DNA from: Argentina anserina
Lineage: Eukaryota > Streptophyta > Magnoliopsida > Rosales > Rosaceae
Direction of reading: 5' to 3'
Assembly: GCF_933775445.1 (NCBI RefSeq)
Contig: NC_065873.1
Span: forward strand, 1,426,001 to 1,490,000
DNA: 64,000 nt
A program made the translations under genes and the position numbers. Numbering within the stretch: the first letter of the stretch is position 1; each line of letters starts with the position of its first letter. The notes under the pieces are model-generated. The model did no database searches. It saw nothing but the letters and a program-made list of their open reading frames with translations, and was not told the DNA's origin. Shown piece by piece: positions 34,701-47,600 of the stretch.

Positions 34701-35847
34701 CTTAATTTGACGTGGATTTGGTTGTTTGGTGTTTTAGGAAAGATGGGTGAAAGATTTGATTTTTTAGATTGATAGTGTTTGATTTTGTGATTGCGATTTG
34801 GGTTTTGTTCGGTTGTGTTTTGAAATTTGTTTCAATTTGAAACATCTATCAGGGAACTTGGTTTTGGATTATTTAGATGGATGTGTTGATGATTCATATG
34901 TTCTTGCATCTATTAAGTTTTAAGTTTTGGATTAAGATGCCGCTATGTAGTATTGTATAAATTCTGATTAATACTAGTGTTATATTGCTCTCTTGCACTA
35001 ATGGTAGGCTCATCATTAGCGAAATCAAGAGGATACTAGCTACTGGTATTATATAAGCAAATTTCTTCTGTCTGTGTCTTTAGTTTTAGTACAGTAGTTC
35101 AAGATCAGTGTTTTCTATAGTTTCTTTATTAGCCGATGCAAAACCTAACCTTATTCTGCTAAAAGTCCCTGATTTGCCTTGAGGAAATACCATTTTATTG
35201 GAGGAGTTGCATTAGAGAGGGTACAGAGTTCATGATACCATGTGCTCCTGTAACTAGCTAGATTAGTGTTTCATTCTATCCCTTTTTTGCATTTGTTTCC
35301 AAACAACTGAAATCATAGATCATTACGATCAGACTATATATACATACATGATATGTTTTCTGCCACTGCTCTTGGTAATATTAGAAGTCTGGGTAACCAG
35401 TTGACAAGTATTCCCTGTTGCATTTACCTGGTTGTTGTCCCAATGTGATGTTTATATACTACTTTTCGCTATGTTCCAACTCCCCAACTAGAAAGGGAGC
35501 TGATATTTGTAGGGGTGCTAGGTGTTTAGATAAATAAAGTCAGATGCATAATCTGGGAAAATATTATGTTACAGGACGTGCTTTCGTACTTAGATAGTGA
35601 AGGGCTTGCACAGTAAATTTAGATAGTCTGAGCTGGTTAGGGTGATACTTCAGTTTCTTCTGTCTTGTTTCTCTCTTCTTTTCCTCTTTTGATTCTTCTT
35701 TAAAGGTTTTGTTCATATAAAAGCTCCTGGAGTTCAACAACATTTTTATACAAGACACATACTCTATTTAACTATGTGATCAAAATTATTTTCTTCAATT
35801 TTTTAAATATTTTTATTTTGTCTTGTCAGGAAGTTCAGTAGCCTCTG

Positions 35848-37044
35848 ATGGATCTTGAGACAGAGAACAGAATAGCTGCGATTCTTATGAGAGAAGCAGC
35901 AGAATTGCGCCGCCAAGCTGACAAGGAAGGTGTGCATGCTTATCTTGAACAACCTAAATCAAGATTCAGGCCAAATTCACGGTTCCTCAGTGCTACTGTT
36001 CGTGGTGTTGAACAAGGTAAGTTCTTATTTCCCTTCAGTACTTTTATTTTTTCTTGCATGCCCAAATCTAAACACCACAGCAGTATCTCGAGACAAGTAG
36101 CCTGTTGATTGCATTAATTGAATTGAATCGTGTTTTTGTATTAGAGATACATGATGAGTGCATAGTGCTTTTGTTAGTATATACAATGTTGAAAGTTCCA
36201 TTAATTATAGTAAAGTTGAAGTTTTAGTAGACAACCCAATAATTTATTGTTTTATTTTTCATGTCAAAACTCTTCTCTGAAAAACTTTAGTTACCCTGTT
36301 GGTTGTCAAGCCAATGTATTTGTTGTATTCTTTAGATCCAGCTCAATTTTCTTTTTCAGATAAGTTCTAAATCCCTTTTGTTTGCTTAGCAAATAAAGCT
36401 GTGGAAGTTAATGAAATGTGGCGCATCCGACAGAAAGAGCTTGAATTGGATGAAAGGCGTAAAGGCAAAATGCAGGAGAGCAGAAATGACAGGAACCCCG
36501 GAAATGGTAGCACTCTGAGAAGCACTAGTCACGCTGCCATAGATGATAATGCTCATGCTACTTGTTCATCAAACCAAAGAGCAGATGAGAGTTGCCATTC
36601 AAGGGAAGAGAGTGGATTAAGAGAAGAAGAACTTGAAGAATTTTTACATTCAAGGTAACCAAATTCTTTTGTGTTGTGTGCATGTCAGATAACAGTTATG
36701 CAGTGTCCTACAGAGTACATAATTGATAGTAACTGACGTGAACGTTTTACTATGGCAGGGTCAAGCGTGGCAGAGGTGCTGTTGGGTCAAGGATGGATGA
36801 AACAGGTCCGTATCTACCACGTTCAAACACCGAGGAACAGTTAACCCATCCAGGTGTACAAGAACGTCGTGTGTATGGGCCAGAGAAGCCTTCACGAAAA
36901 TTATGTGATTCTTCTGATGATGAGCTTGACAACAGGAAAAGATCAAAAAGGGTTCCTTCTGGGTGCTCTAAGAAACACAAATCCAAGGACAAGTCGAAAG
37001 AGCGGAAAAAGAAGAGGAAAGAAGAGAAAAGAAGTAAATATTAA
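35848..37044 (+). CDS. Conserved plant protein, charged, nuclear-type Lys/Arg-rich C-terminus
   Basis: Function unknown to me. Three coding exons, 35848-36016, 36390-36654 and 36759-37044, give 239 aa. A 5' UTR intron runs from 34630 to 35829 (acceptor TTGTCAG|GAAG), placing the leader next to the DapL promoter. The N-terminal ~85 residues look like a conserved helical domain: MDLETENRIAAILMREAAEL, then RFRPNSRFLSATVRGV and ANKAVEVNEMWRIRQKELEL. The middle is Ser/Glu-rich and probably disordered. The last ~35 residues are an almost pure Lys/Arg/Ser tail (KHKSKDKSKERKKKRKEEKR), a strong nuclear localisation signal and possible RNA-contact region. The length and context give no specific role. 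Confidence 0.85.
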
Positions 37045-37635
37045 GATTAAGGAGAGTACTGCTGCATTTTCTACAAGGGTCACAACATAATGTTTCTCAC
37101 TTTCTCAAAAGGTTCATCCTAAATTGCAAGTGGTTAGTGAAGATTGGTTGAGAATCGATCAGATTCACTTGTAACATTAAATTGCAAGTGCAGAAATGCT
37201 TCAATTACATCAACAAATTAAAGCACAAGCTTGGGATGAGAAATCACCACAGCTAACCAAGTACTTCTAAATAGGAACATAGGAGGGGAAATAATAGAAG
37301 CCTTACCCCCTAAAATAACTGTATCTCCTAGCAAGAGATGATAACCAAATGCTCAGTCTGGCAATGCATACAACTAGCTAGCCCGTCAACGTGAAGTTGT
37401 GAATCATGCAAAACGTGATTTCAAAACAATGACGAAATTTTTTATTGATAGAACTAAATTAAAGATCACATGCTAATAAATTGAAGAAAGTGATGCAGAA
37501 ATATCATATCACCGACAAGGCTAACCTACTGGCCGGCCAACGCCTCAAGTCCTCAACCACCCCTGATCCATCTCAGTAAAGCTATTATTATAGTTTACGT
37601 ACAACTGCAATATAGGGCTTTTCTCAAACCCTAAC
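37045..37635. other. Convergent 3' region
   Basis: The space between two convergent genes; it should hold both 3' UTRs. AT-rich, no repeat or RNA gene seen. Confidence 0.45.
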
Positions 37636-39018
37636 TTAGTGTTTTTGAAAACCTTGAGCAAATAGAGAAGCAAAAGCTTCCATATAATGTTTCTTCAAAA
37701 CCACCCCAACCTCTATACCTCCACCACCGCTCTTGGAATCCGACACTGAATATGCGCCGGTCCTATCTATGGAAACAACCTCAACTTTCTTCGGCATGCC
37801 CCATCCAAAGTTGGTATCATAAATCTCAAATCGGTGAGAACCAGCAACAGAATATAATCCCTCGACCTGAAAAAAGTCGCGGATTTTCGAAATGTATACC
37901 TCCTCCGCCCCATTCAAAATCCCATTCTTGTCCAGACCTAAAATAGCCTCACTAATTGCTGTGACCGCCACAACCAAGCCATCTTCACCCAATAACTCTT
38001 TTGCTTCTGCAGACACCATCACACCCCTGATGCAGTTCCCAAAATAGTTTTGTGGTACCGGAGGGTCCAATCGAGACCTACAGTCCACAGTGAATCCCTG
38101 AAGTGACGTTTTTCCGGCGTCTACTTCTTGTGCCTTGACTAAACAAACCCAAGTATAAGCACACACTAGAGAAAAACTTGACAGATGAACATGTACTGGA
38201 TCAGAAAGTTTTTCTACTACCATCTGCCTTAGGGTTTGGATCTGTGCGCGTGTGAACTCAAAGATGCTTCGAACTGAGTCATCTGGTGGAGGTTTCAACT
38301 CCCAAAGCTTCAGGCTTCTGTTGTTGGGGCCGTCCATTTTTAGCCATTCGTTTAAGTAGAAGGACTCGAGACCGAGCTCGGTCGGGTCATGAATGCACGT
38401 TCTGTCATATAACGGCTCCGGTAGCGAAATGTCTGATCCAACAGACAAGCCACTTTCAACCAGTTTGCTGCACGCATGAGCCCACGACTTAACAAACGAG
38501 TTTGAAGTTTTACCGTCAAGGATCGCATGGTGCATGGCTGTTCCAATGGCAAAGCCACGGCCAGGAAATAGAGTTATCTGGAATGCAATGGCTGCAGCTC
38601 GTTCGTGAGACGACTGCAATTGGGGAACAAGAGGATGATAAGCTTTGGTTTGGACAAAGACGCTGTTGCTCGAAAGGTGGTTGAAATTGTCTGCATCAGA
38701 CTCAGCTACTGTGAGTGTAACGGTGTCACCTTGGACATAGCTGAGAATGGGTCTGGCGGAGTCCTGAGGCCAAGTTAGGTTTCCGGCCAGAGGTAAAAAG
38801 TGATCGAGAGTGAGGGAGAGTGAGGTTTTGAGATAGGCAAGTATAGAATCCGCAGGGGAAGGAGGTGTGAATTCATAGAAGTAAAGGCGCTGCACAGGTG
38901 AAAACCTTAGCCAGAGAGAGTCAAAGTAGGTAAGAGGAAGGGACAACAGATCTTGTCTTGATGATTTTGGAGCCACCCTGCAAATCTCAACCAGTTTCAC
39001 CGCATTTGGTTGCTCCAT
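37636..39018 (-). CDS. BAHD acyltransferase, malonyl/aromatic acyltransferase clade
   Basis: Cytosolic enzyme transferring an acyl group from a CoA thioester to a hydroxyl of a glycoside or related compound; relatives include anthocyanin and phenolic-glucoside malonyltransferases. One uninterrupted 460-residue frame, the usual family length. The N-terminus MEQPNAVKLVEICRVAPKS and LPLTYFDSLWLRFSPVQRL match that clade. The catalytic HxxxD is present as HHAILDG (His164, Asp168). YFGNCIRGV follows in the middle. The structural DFGWG motif is NFGWG here (near residue 400), a conservative Asp-to-Asn change also tolerated in some members. Substrate cannot be told from sequence. Lack of introns is common in this clade. 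There is no neighbouring glycosyltransferase to hint at a pathway. Confidence 0.92.
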   Translation of the reverse strand: MEQPNAVKLVEICRVAPKSSRQDLLSLPLTYFDSLWLRFSPVQRLYFYEFTPPSPADSILAYLKTSLSLTLDHFLPLAGNLTWPQDSARPILSYVQGDTVTLTVAESDADNFNHLSSNSVFVQTKAYHPLVPQLQSSHERAAAIAFQITLFPGRGFAIGTAMHHAILDGKTSNSFVKSWAHACSKLVESGLSVGSDISLPEPLYDRTCIHDPTELGLESFYLNEWLKMDGPNNRSLKLWELKPPPDDSVRSIFEFTRAQIQTLRQMVVEKLSDPVHVHLSSFSLVCAYTWVCLVKAQEVDAGKTSLQGFTVDCRSRLDPPVPQNYFGNCIRGVMVSAEAKELLGEDGLVVAVTAISEAILGLDKNGILNGAEEVYISKIRDFFQVEGLYSVAGSHRFEIYDTNFGWGMPKKVEVVSIDRTGAYSVSDSKSGGGGIEVGVVLKKHYMEAFASLFAQGFQKH

Positions 39019-39290
39019 TGGAGAAGAAGCTCAATTCTTAAAACTGCCTTTGAAGAAGAATGAGCTCAATGCTTAAAGCTGGCTTTGGATACGATTATAT
39101 ATACCGAAACATCGGTGTCTGAATTTATTTTGTTATTGTTGTGAACCACTCATCCATTGAATGATTGAAACGATTAATGGATTGACCCAACAATGTCCAC
39201 AAGATCTTTTCTTAGAGTGTAGAAAGTATAAACCAGTTATGAATTGAGCCCGAATTAAATAATATTGGATAGCTTTACAGTCTCTAAGAT

Positions 39291-39573
39291 TTACCGCCGC
39301 TTATTAGACGTCTCTTCTCCTAGGGTCAGCTCTGGGGTTTCGTCTTCTGCTTCTGCTTTAGTCTGCTCGATCTCCTTCTTTCTCACTATGACAAAGGATG
39401 TTTCAGCACACTTTGCCGCTGTCTTGAATTGAAAAACAACTGAGTTTGAAGTCACTGAATCAACAAAGAGAAGCCATTACAGCCGGGAGGTCCCGGAATG
39501 ACCGAATATTGTCCAGCATCACCACCTCAGAATCTGATTCACTCGATTTCTTAACATTTACTAGAGCAGTAGG
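39291..39573 (-). other. Candidate two-exon 3' end of an unidentified gene
   Basis: Reading the minus strand, an open block at 39481-39573 (acceptor TTCAACAG) encodes PTALVNVKKSSESDSEVVML followed by DNIRSFRDLPA. A donor (GCT|gtaatg) and an acceptor (TTCAAG) enclose a 58-base intron, and the second block, 39291-39422, continues in phase for 43 codons of charged sequence (e.g. TAAKCAETSFVIVRKKEIEQ) to a TAA. The composition is protein-like and the frame is kept across the join, but the intron is short for a plant. I recognise no family and cannot find upstream exons, so it may be the remnant of a gene or the tail of one whose other exons I failed to see. Confidence 0.35.
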
Positions 39574-40949
39574 CTGTTGAACCAAATAAAGATGCAACAA
39601 ATATAACAGATCGATCAAATGAGGAACGTGTTGGGTGTTGATCAAACTTTTGGTAACTGAAATGGCATGTAAAGTGTATATAGTTGATAAAATGGAGACA
39701 ATGAAGACTTCCCTACCTACATTTCCGCCCAAAACCTTAGCCTTACTCCCAGTGACCAGTCTAAGCTCATCAGCTAATCAAAGATAGAAACAGAACAAAT
39801 CAATAACTTGTGAATTGTGATATTTCTTTGTAAAGGGCATGGACTTGAGTCTCTGATGATCGCATTGAATTCCCACACCCATTAACATTTAGCCGCTGAT
39901 ATATGCCTAATGCATTCAACCTACCAAGGATATTGTAACAAAGAGAACCACATTTCTTATCCACAAAAATTACACCAAAATGTCCTTTTTCATAGGAACA
40001 TACTGGCAACACAGCATCAACTAATCTTTATCTCCAACTCACTCCCACAAATAAATCTCTTTTTACTGACAGTAACATCTCTAATCTAGGTTTCAAAATA
40101 CTGGAACAGATATAAATTGCTCATGCTACAGAGAAATTATATTATCGGCTATGCATGGGCCCATTAATCGTTAATGTACTATTTCACAAAAAGGATGAGA
40201 TCTTAAGATTACCTGCTATATATAAAGGTGGACAGTCACAACCTATCAAAATTTTGTGCAAGGTTTCGTCATTGTGGAAGTTTGTGTTTCCTGATTTGAG
40301 GAAAGTTCTTCAACAATATGAACATACTAGCGTCGAATTAATCTTGAGCCTGAAAACATAATGGTTTAAGTTAATGTGGGAATCATATATTTAACTAAGC
40401 CATAATAATGGTAGCAACAAAATGAACTTTCAGAAGACAGAAACTATATCATCCTCGTGTCATACTCATTATTAGAAACTTTCAGAATTAAAATAGCACC
40501 ACCTTAGCAGAGGTTAGGGTTATGGAATGTAAGAATTCCTCATTATTCTGCCCATACTCAAATACTTAATAAGCAGCCTCCAGTAGATCAAACAGAAAAT
40601 AGTTGGTTCATACATGAATCTTCTAGCTTAACTGATACTAAATACTAAAGTACAGCAGCTAGTTGAGGATATCCCCCACTCATTGTTGGTTCATACTTAC
40701 CAATTACTGCGATATAAACCACTAATAAACTCAACACAGTAGCTGAGTAGGCACCGATAAACTTTGTGTTGACAACTAATCCTCTTAACAACCTTTTTAG
40801 TAAGTAAAATTGTTGACTTCATCAGATCTGAGGATTTTCTACACTCTAGAGAAATTTAATATGTTTTCGTCAGTGCATAATATAACTAGTTGCTGAAGAA
40901 TTTCAAAGACCAAAGTATTTGACAGAAGTCAGAAAAAGGAGAAGGCATT
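39574..40949. other. Spacer, no gene recognised
   Basis: AT-rich. Short open frames on both strands lack protein-like composition. It may include the 3' UTR (or a terminal intron) of the PPR gene on the right. The interval 39019-39290 is the promoter and leader of the BAHD gene. Confidence 0.4.
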
Positions 40950-43298
40950 TTAGATACCTGAATTGTCCAGGGTGGTAATCTTCCTGTTTTTCAAATTTTC
41001 GGCGGCTGCTGTCATGCCTAATGCATTGCAGGCTTGGATCATGGTAGCAAAGGTTATATGATCAGGAGCACATTTTTTCTCTTCCATGGTCAAAAATAAT
41101 TCACCCATCTTATTTATATCACCAGCCCGACCATAAGCACTAATAATACAGTTGAAAAACGCAGTATCTAGTATAACATCTGAATTCTCTACTTGCCTCA
41201 AAATGGAATCAACTTGATTGATATTCCCAGTTTTGCTGTACGCACTAACAAGGGAACAATAAGTGACAGAGTTCGGCTTCATTCCTTGTTGCTTCATCTT
41301 TCTGAAATATTCCTCCATCTTCACAATATTTCCAGCTTTCCCAAATACCTCGATTACAATGTTATAAGTAACAATAGTTGGGGTAAAATACCTTCTCTTC
41401 ATAAACTCCATAACAGATCCCATCTTTTCAAACATTCTTGCTTTCCCATAAGATTTTATCAGGATGTTAAATGTCTTGAGGTCTGGCTTTATTCCCATTA
41501 GCTGAAATTCATCGTACCACTTCTCCATCTTGTCTATCTGCCCACTTCTCCCATAAGCACCAAGAAAAGAATTCAATGTGAAAACATCAGGAATACAGCT
41601 GCCACTTTCAACCATATCTGTCAATGACTCCTCCATCAGTTCAAACATTTCATATTTACCATATCCATCGATAAGAGTATTGTATATGACCGTGTTACAC
41701 CCGATTCCCAGATATGACATCTCAGCCAATACTTGTTCAATCAGATCATAACGACGAAATCTTGTGCAGCAACTTATAAGAATTGAGTATGTATATACAT
41801 CTGGTATGCAGTCAGAAGTTGACTTCATGTCATCAACAGTAGAAAATGTCTTGTCAAAGAGGCCACTTTTCCCATAAACACTAACAAGAGCTGTGTAGAC
41901 ATCAACAGTTGGTTTGAGCCCATCAGTCAACATGAGCTCGAAAAGTAAGCCAGCCTCCTCAGGTTGCTTGCATGTTCCAAGCATCATGAACAATTTAGCG
42001 TAAGTCTGGCATCTTGGCTCATACCAATGTTGCTTACGCAGTAGTCCAAATATCTAAAGAGATAAACATTTCAAATCCTGAACAAAATGCACAAATGAAG
42101 ACGCAGAATGCAAGATAACAAATCATAATCCAAAACAACGGTATATCAGTAACTTTACATGACAAAATAATCAACATAAATTAGTGGACTGAGTCATTAT
42201 GTTTGGACTCCAAAGAATATTATGCATGAAACCAACACCCTAGACCTGTCTGGTCAGTCAAAAAACTACAATTGCAGCCAATCACTTTAATAATCACAAA
42301 TGCTTGTCTTTAAAAGTTTCTTTAGCAAACTTAAATATTCATAGATCATCAACCCTTTTCCCTAATGTCTTTGAGATGTCATTGGGATTCACATTTAAAA
42401 CAACCTAGCCAACTAGCACTTTAGATTTCTTTTTTTCTTCAGGAAGCACAGAGGCACCCATACTTATTTTGTTTTTCTTGATACCTTTTGGTTTTTCAGC
42501 CTTACCCAATAATTATCTAAGATCTCTGGAGTTGGGTTCTTCGAGAACTGAAGTCATGGAGGAGGGAAAGCTTGATGATTTGATCAGCAGCTTACCGAAT
42601 GAAATACAGAAAAAAGAGTTGATAAAGTTGGCTTTCATCAAACTACAAACCCACAAGCCTCAATTCACAAACAATATACTTCCCAAGCCGAAAGATCATT
42701 ACTTCCCCCTCCCAAACCACCTGAACTTACTTCCCTGAATCAAAGTTAACAACTTTCCATTTCCAAACTGTTATCCTCCTCGAGAACATTGAACATTATA
42801 ACAGACCCACAAGCCTTATTAATTATTTATACTCCACAAGGCTAAAAATCATTGCTTTTCACCACAGAGCCTACTCCCCTGAATTGAAGTAAACAACTTT
42901 CTATATTGCTAATATAACAATTCACCAACCAACAAATGAAGAAGAACATATACAAGAGAAAACAATGCAAGCAACGCAGAAAACCCAAAGAAAAAATGAG
43001 GATGAAACAAAAGAGAAGAGACCTTAAGAGCAGTCTGCCAGTGATTGTTTGCAATGGCGTGATCAAGGGCCTCCAAGACAGGCTTAGGCCAGAGGTTGTT
43101 GTACTTTTTCTGGGAGTTTGATTTCCTCTCAATGTTTTTAACAGCAGCCTCCGTTCTCAGAATCCGAGAAAGCTCCTTCTGGGTAGTTGGGCCGGAGCTC
43201 CGTTTGGATGAACGAACACACTGAATTGGTGGGTTTGGCTTTGGGTATAGACTTGGGGTCGAAACAGGGGACCGGAGCAAGTGTAGCTCCATCTCCAT
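40950..43298 (-). CDS. Pentatricopeptide repeat protein, P-type, probably chloroplastic
   Basis: Organelle RNA-binding protein; from memory it is closest to Arabidopsis At3g06430 (AtPPR2/EMB2750), a chloroplast PPR protein. Exon 1 is 43023-43298; exon 2 is 40950-42053; together 459 aa. Exon 1 holds a plastid-targeting-like, Ser/Pro-rich start and KPVLEALDHAIANNHWQTAL. Exon 2 is a run of about ten 35-residue P-type repeats, for example PTVDVYTALVSVYGKSGLFD, PDVFTLNSFLGAYGRSGQID and PDLKTFNILIKSYGKARMFE. There is no E or DYW domain, so editing is not expected. The end is uncertain: the final codons read AATTCAG followed by GTATCTAA, a possible donor, so the stop at 40950 may lie in an intron with a short last exon further down. 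The intron 42054-43022 is almost 1 kb and codes for nothing I recognise. Confidence 0.88.
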
Positions 43299-44672
43299 TG
43301 GGCAGTGATAATATGATGATGGCGCTGTTGTCTCGAGCTGATTCTCGCTGGTGGAAAGACAACTCAGTATCTTTGCGCAGATAAAGAAGAAGAATAAGCG
43401 ACTCTGAGTTGAGACTTGAGAGAAAGGGGAAGAGGGCCAAGAGGGTGAGGTGGCAGGTGATATCTATATATTTTTGGAAAGAAAACAATTTTTTAAAACA
43501 AAAAAAAACAAAAAAAAATCATTAAATCGTAAAAATAAAACCGATGATCTTAAAAAAAATATACTGTAAATATATCCTGGAGATGTGGCGACCGGGTGAC
43601 GAATAGTTTAACAATAAAATATTTAATTATTGACCGGAAAATTCTAACGTAGAGCATGTAGAATCAACAAATACATAAGAAATTAAATTAAACACTTAAT
43701 ATATTTATCAGGGTTATTTGATGGTATATTAAACGTTTTGTTGTTATCAAGGCTATACTATACGTCGCCAGTCAGTAATTATACTATGTGTAGCATTCAT
43801 ATAGTTATCGGGGTTATTTGATGGGTGTTGTTTCAAGAGGCTTTGCTAATATTGGACTCTCTTGAGTGATTGGAATAAGGAATATAAGCTTGTTGTAAAT
43901 TGCCTCTTGCAGTGTAATTATTTTGTGTACCCGCCACATCACGTGGCACTGTCATATGATGTGTAGTCAATCATATTGCGTCATGGTATAATTAACATGC
44001 ACTCGGTGAAAATGACAAAAATTTATTTACATATAAGAACCAATTAGAAACAATCACAGTAAAAAATGAACCAATAACATTAAAAATATACGTCACGTGA
44101 AATCTGTGACGGGTATATATCCCATTTTGCTTGAGGTATATGTTTGCACCACTTTTGCATAAAGAGTTTCCAAATTTATCTTTTATATTCAATGAAAGGA
44201 GTGGCGAATTTGTAGAAACTCAAATGGTCAAGCTAATTGAACTAGATTGTGAAAGAATAATGAAGAATCAAGATTCAAAGAAGAGCATCAGTACCAACTT
44301 TCTTAGACGATAGACAAATAATATTGCAATCCCATATATCACTTTCGTTTTAAAAACCGAACTCGAACTGTGTAGTCGGATAAAGATCAGGTAACTCGAA
44401 CTGTTGCCACCAATTAAACGTCTGCCAAATTTAAGCTTCCTCAACAGTCGATGTCCAAGACCATTCTCATATCTCTCACTATTAACCCCGGATAAAATTT
44501 GCCATTCACCTTAAAACAGATGAAGTCGGGTGACATACTAGAGTACTAACAGATGCAACATCAGTTCGGTATCGAACCTGATTACCTATATTAGAACCTA
44601 GGCGCAAACAAATTCAACGAATATTTGGTGATCATGTGTACTACAAGACACTGGTTCCTATAAACACTGGTG
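43299..44672. other. Spacer between PPR and CBS-domain genes
   Basis: Promoter of the PPR gene and 3' flank of the CBS gene. The word GGGTTATTTGATGG occurs twice, about 100 bases apart (near 43710 and 43809), suggesting a diverged repeat. No coding sequence is convincing. Confidence 0.4.
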
Positions 44673-47600
44673 TTATGAGTCCTCATACTGATGATCAGTC
44701 TCATCAAATATCTCCTCCTGCAAAATAATGTATAATTGGTGTCCATGTATCAAGAAGAAAAGGGCCTGTATAACAAAGTCTTGACGAAAACTTGAAACGT
44801 ATATTGAAATATAGCTTGAGCTGATTGTTGGTACCTGTAAAAGCTCCTCGATAACGTCTTCCATTGTTATAATGCCGACAGCTACTTCCTCTTCAGGGAG
44901 CTTTGGGAGTGCTTCATCATCTATCTGCAGGATGTCTGAGTACATCTCCTTTGACCATTTCTTGCTTCTGGACCCACTCTTGAATGAATGATCCCCAGTG
45001 TTGGAGAAACTCTTCCATTTATTTAGTGATCTTTTGCTCTTCAAACCCTTCTCCTGGATAGGCTTTTCACCATCAATGTGCACTCTCACTTCTTTCACTG
45101 ATTTGTTGAACAGACAAAGACTGGTTAAAGGGGCAGAAGCAGCAGATGGCGGTACCTTTTGTATGAAACTATTTATTGCAATAGGAAAGAGGGACTTACT
45201 ATCAGCTGTATTGCTGTTGGGCGGCTCCACGGAATTGCACCGTCTTACAACAATAGCCATGTGACTATGACCTTTCTGAAATTCATTCAGTATGTCATAC
45301 AAGGGCAATGTATCTTGAACCCTATCAAACAAATAAGGGTGAAAAATCAGATCTCGGTAATGTTATAGATACTAAATTGACAAACAATACAACCTCCAAA
45401 CTAACATAGCCTCTTTTATAAATAATAGTACCTTGGGATCTTGCGTATAGTGACATTCTTAACAGGTGTTTCTTCTTCTGGATGTACTGTCAACAAATTT
45501 TTTACCTACATTTGAACTCAAGAAGTCAAGAAGTAATGACAGCAATTAAAATATATTTACTATTCAAAAAGTGAAAAAACAAATACTACTACCCTTCTAT
45601 TCAACAATACATAGGTCACAAACAGTATTTTCTCACATCTTTACAATCCAGACTCGATCAAGACATTCTTTTGTAGGCAATTAAAGTTGTTTAGAATTTT
45701 TAAAGGCAGTCAAAGTTGTTAAGCAATTACCAGGACAAGTCCAATTATGTTAGTAGGCTCCTCATAGTAAACTGGTACTCTACTATGCCCTTTCTCCATT
45801 ATCAAATTCATTAGATCCCTGCGTCAATGTGTGATGAGAAGCATTTAGGATTCTAGATCAAAAACATCAGTTATACAAAAAGAGGTGAGTTTTATGTTCA
45901 TATATTGAAAAGCATTAAACCTGTCAAGCTTGGCATTAATATCGATTGCAAAAGTTTCAGCTATAGGCGTCATGGCATCACTAGCAATTTTCTCACTGAG
46001 TTCAAGTGCTCCAGCAATAATTGTTGTCTCATCATGTGTCAATTCTCCACCTTTTCCAGCCTAAAAAAGATAACACATCATCATAGAGCAGATGATAGAA
46101 TAAAACGTCAACAAGAAAGAAGTTGAAAGTAAAGGAGATAAAAGTTGGATTGATAATGAAATGGTACAAGAGCTTGTAGATATACCTCATTGCCATGCAT
46201 ATCTACAAGTGTTTTCAACTCAGCTCTGCGAAACAGAGCTACATGTCCATGGCCGAGAAGATAATCTAATAACTGGAGAGCACACAGAAACATAAAGTAG
46301 TCAGAGAATATATTTCAATATCAGGCAATTGAGTTTCCCTCCTACCACTGGCATTTAATTGCAAAGAAACAACTGTTAATAACCATCGTCACACCTTGCT
46401 AATTGGGTATGCAATAGGAAAGCAGACCCACAGAAGAACACGGACAAATGGAGTCACTGTAGCACCTATCGCCAAACCATATCGGGTACAAATAGATTGA
46501 GGTATAATCTGCTCAAAGAATTAAACACAATTAAGTCACACACCATAAAATCACAATTTGAAGAATAAAAGTGACGGTACATAATATCAAAATAATCAGA
46601 CTGTAAGTAATTCTGGGGTCTACAAGTTGTTTTTCCTGGAACATCAAGGGACACCAACTTAAGGCCCTGGATCTATCAATTCAAACATATCCATATCTGA
46701 AAGCTGCTTACTTAACGGAGATCAACTAGTTTCTTATAATCATTTACACATAACCCAAACATACAAATTCCAACACTGAATGTGTATCCTGCTCTAAGAC
46801 AACTTACCTCTCCAAACAGAAGAATCAGCGTCACCGAGATAAGGATTGCTCCCCAAGCTGTCACCAGACCATCCAGAAAAATCGGAAGTGCCTGGCACAA
46901 AGCACAAACTTATCAGTATCAACTTTCGATCACAAGTACAGAAATGTTTCTCTTTTTCCCAATAAACATCAACAAAAGTCACCTCCATTGCAGCAGCATT
47001 GCAGATTAGTAGGGTGCAAAGCAACAGGTGCTGCTTCCTGACAACAGGCAAAATCTTCTCTGCAATCACCACCGAAAACACACACAAAACCTATGATCAG
47101 TTAACCAGAACGGCGCAAATCAACATCACGCAACACTAGCGAAACCATAACCCCCTAATCTCAAAGCTCAAGTCCCTTGCAATTCCAAGCACCATGTAAA
47201 CTCTACATACTCAGTCTCAAAAACTCCAAAAAAATTAAATAAAACCTCATCATCGAAATTTCGCCACATCACTTATCATCCAAATTAAGAAAGCCTAATT
47301 ACAATTCAACCAAAACATAACCACCAACCACAACTCTTACCTACACAAAAACACAACAAACCTGGAAATTTCTTTATTAAAAACCCTGAATAAACTCGAA
47401 TTAAACACAATTACACCTCAATTTTGAATAATCCACACAATTTTAAGGTCCCACACTTTTCCCTCTGATCATCTTCCACTACTAATTAGGTCACATTTTC
47501 CATAACAAACCAGAATTCACATATAAATATCACAATTCCGAAACCGAAAACATCGAAGAGAATCGAAACCGTACCGGCGTGCTTCCGATCCTTGGGCTTG

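Noticed and set aside
39800..40361. Short frames on both strands between BAHD and PPR genes
   Set aside because: Low-complexity AT-rich translation, no start context or splice signals.
42469..42738. Plus-strand frame within the PPR intron (has MEEGKLDDLISSLPNEIQKK)
   Set aside because: Looks somewhat protein-like but has no splice partners, no recognised family, and lies antisense in an intron; could be a gene fragment, not supportable.
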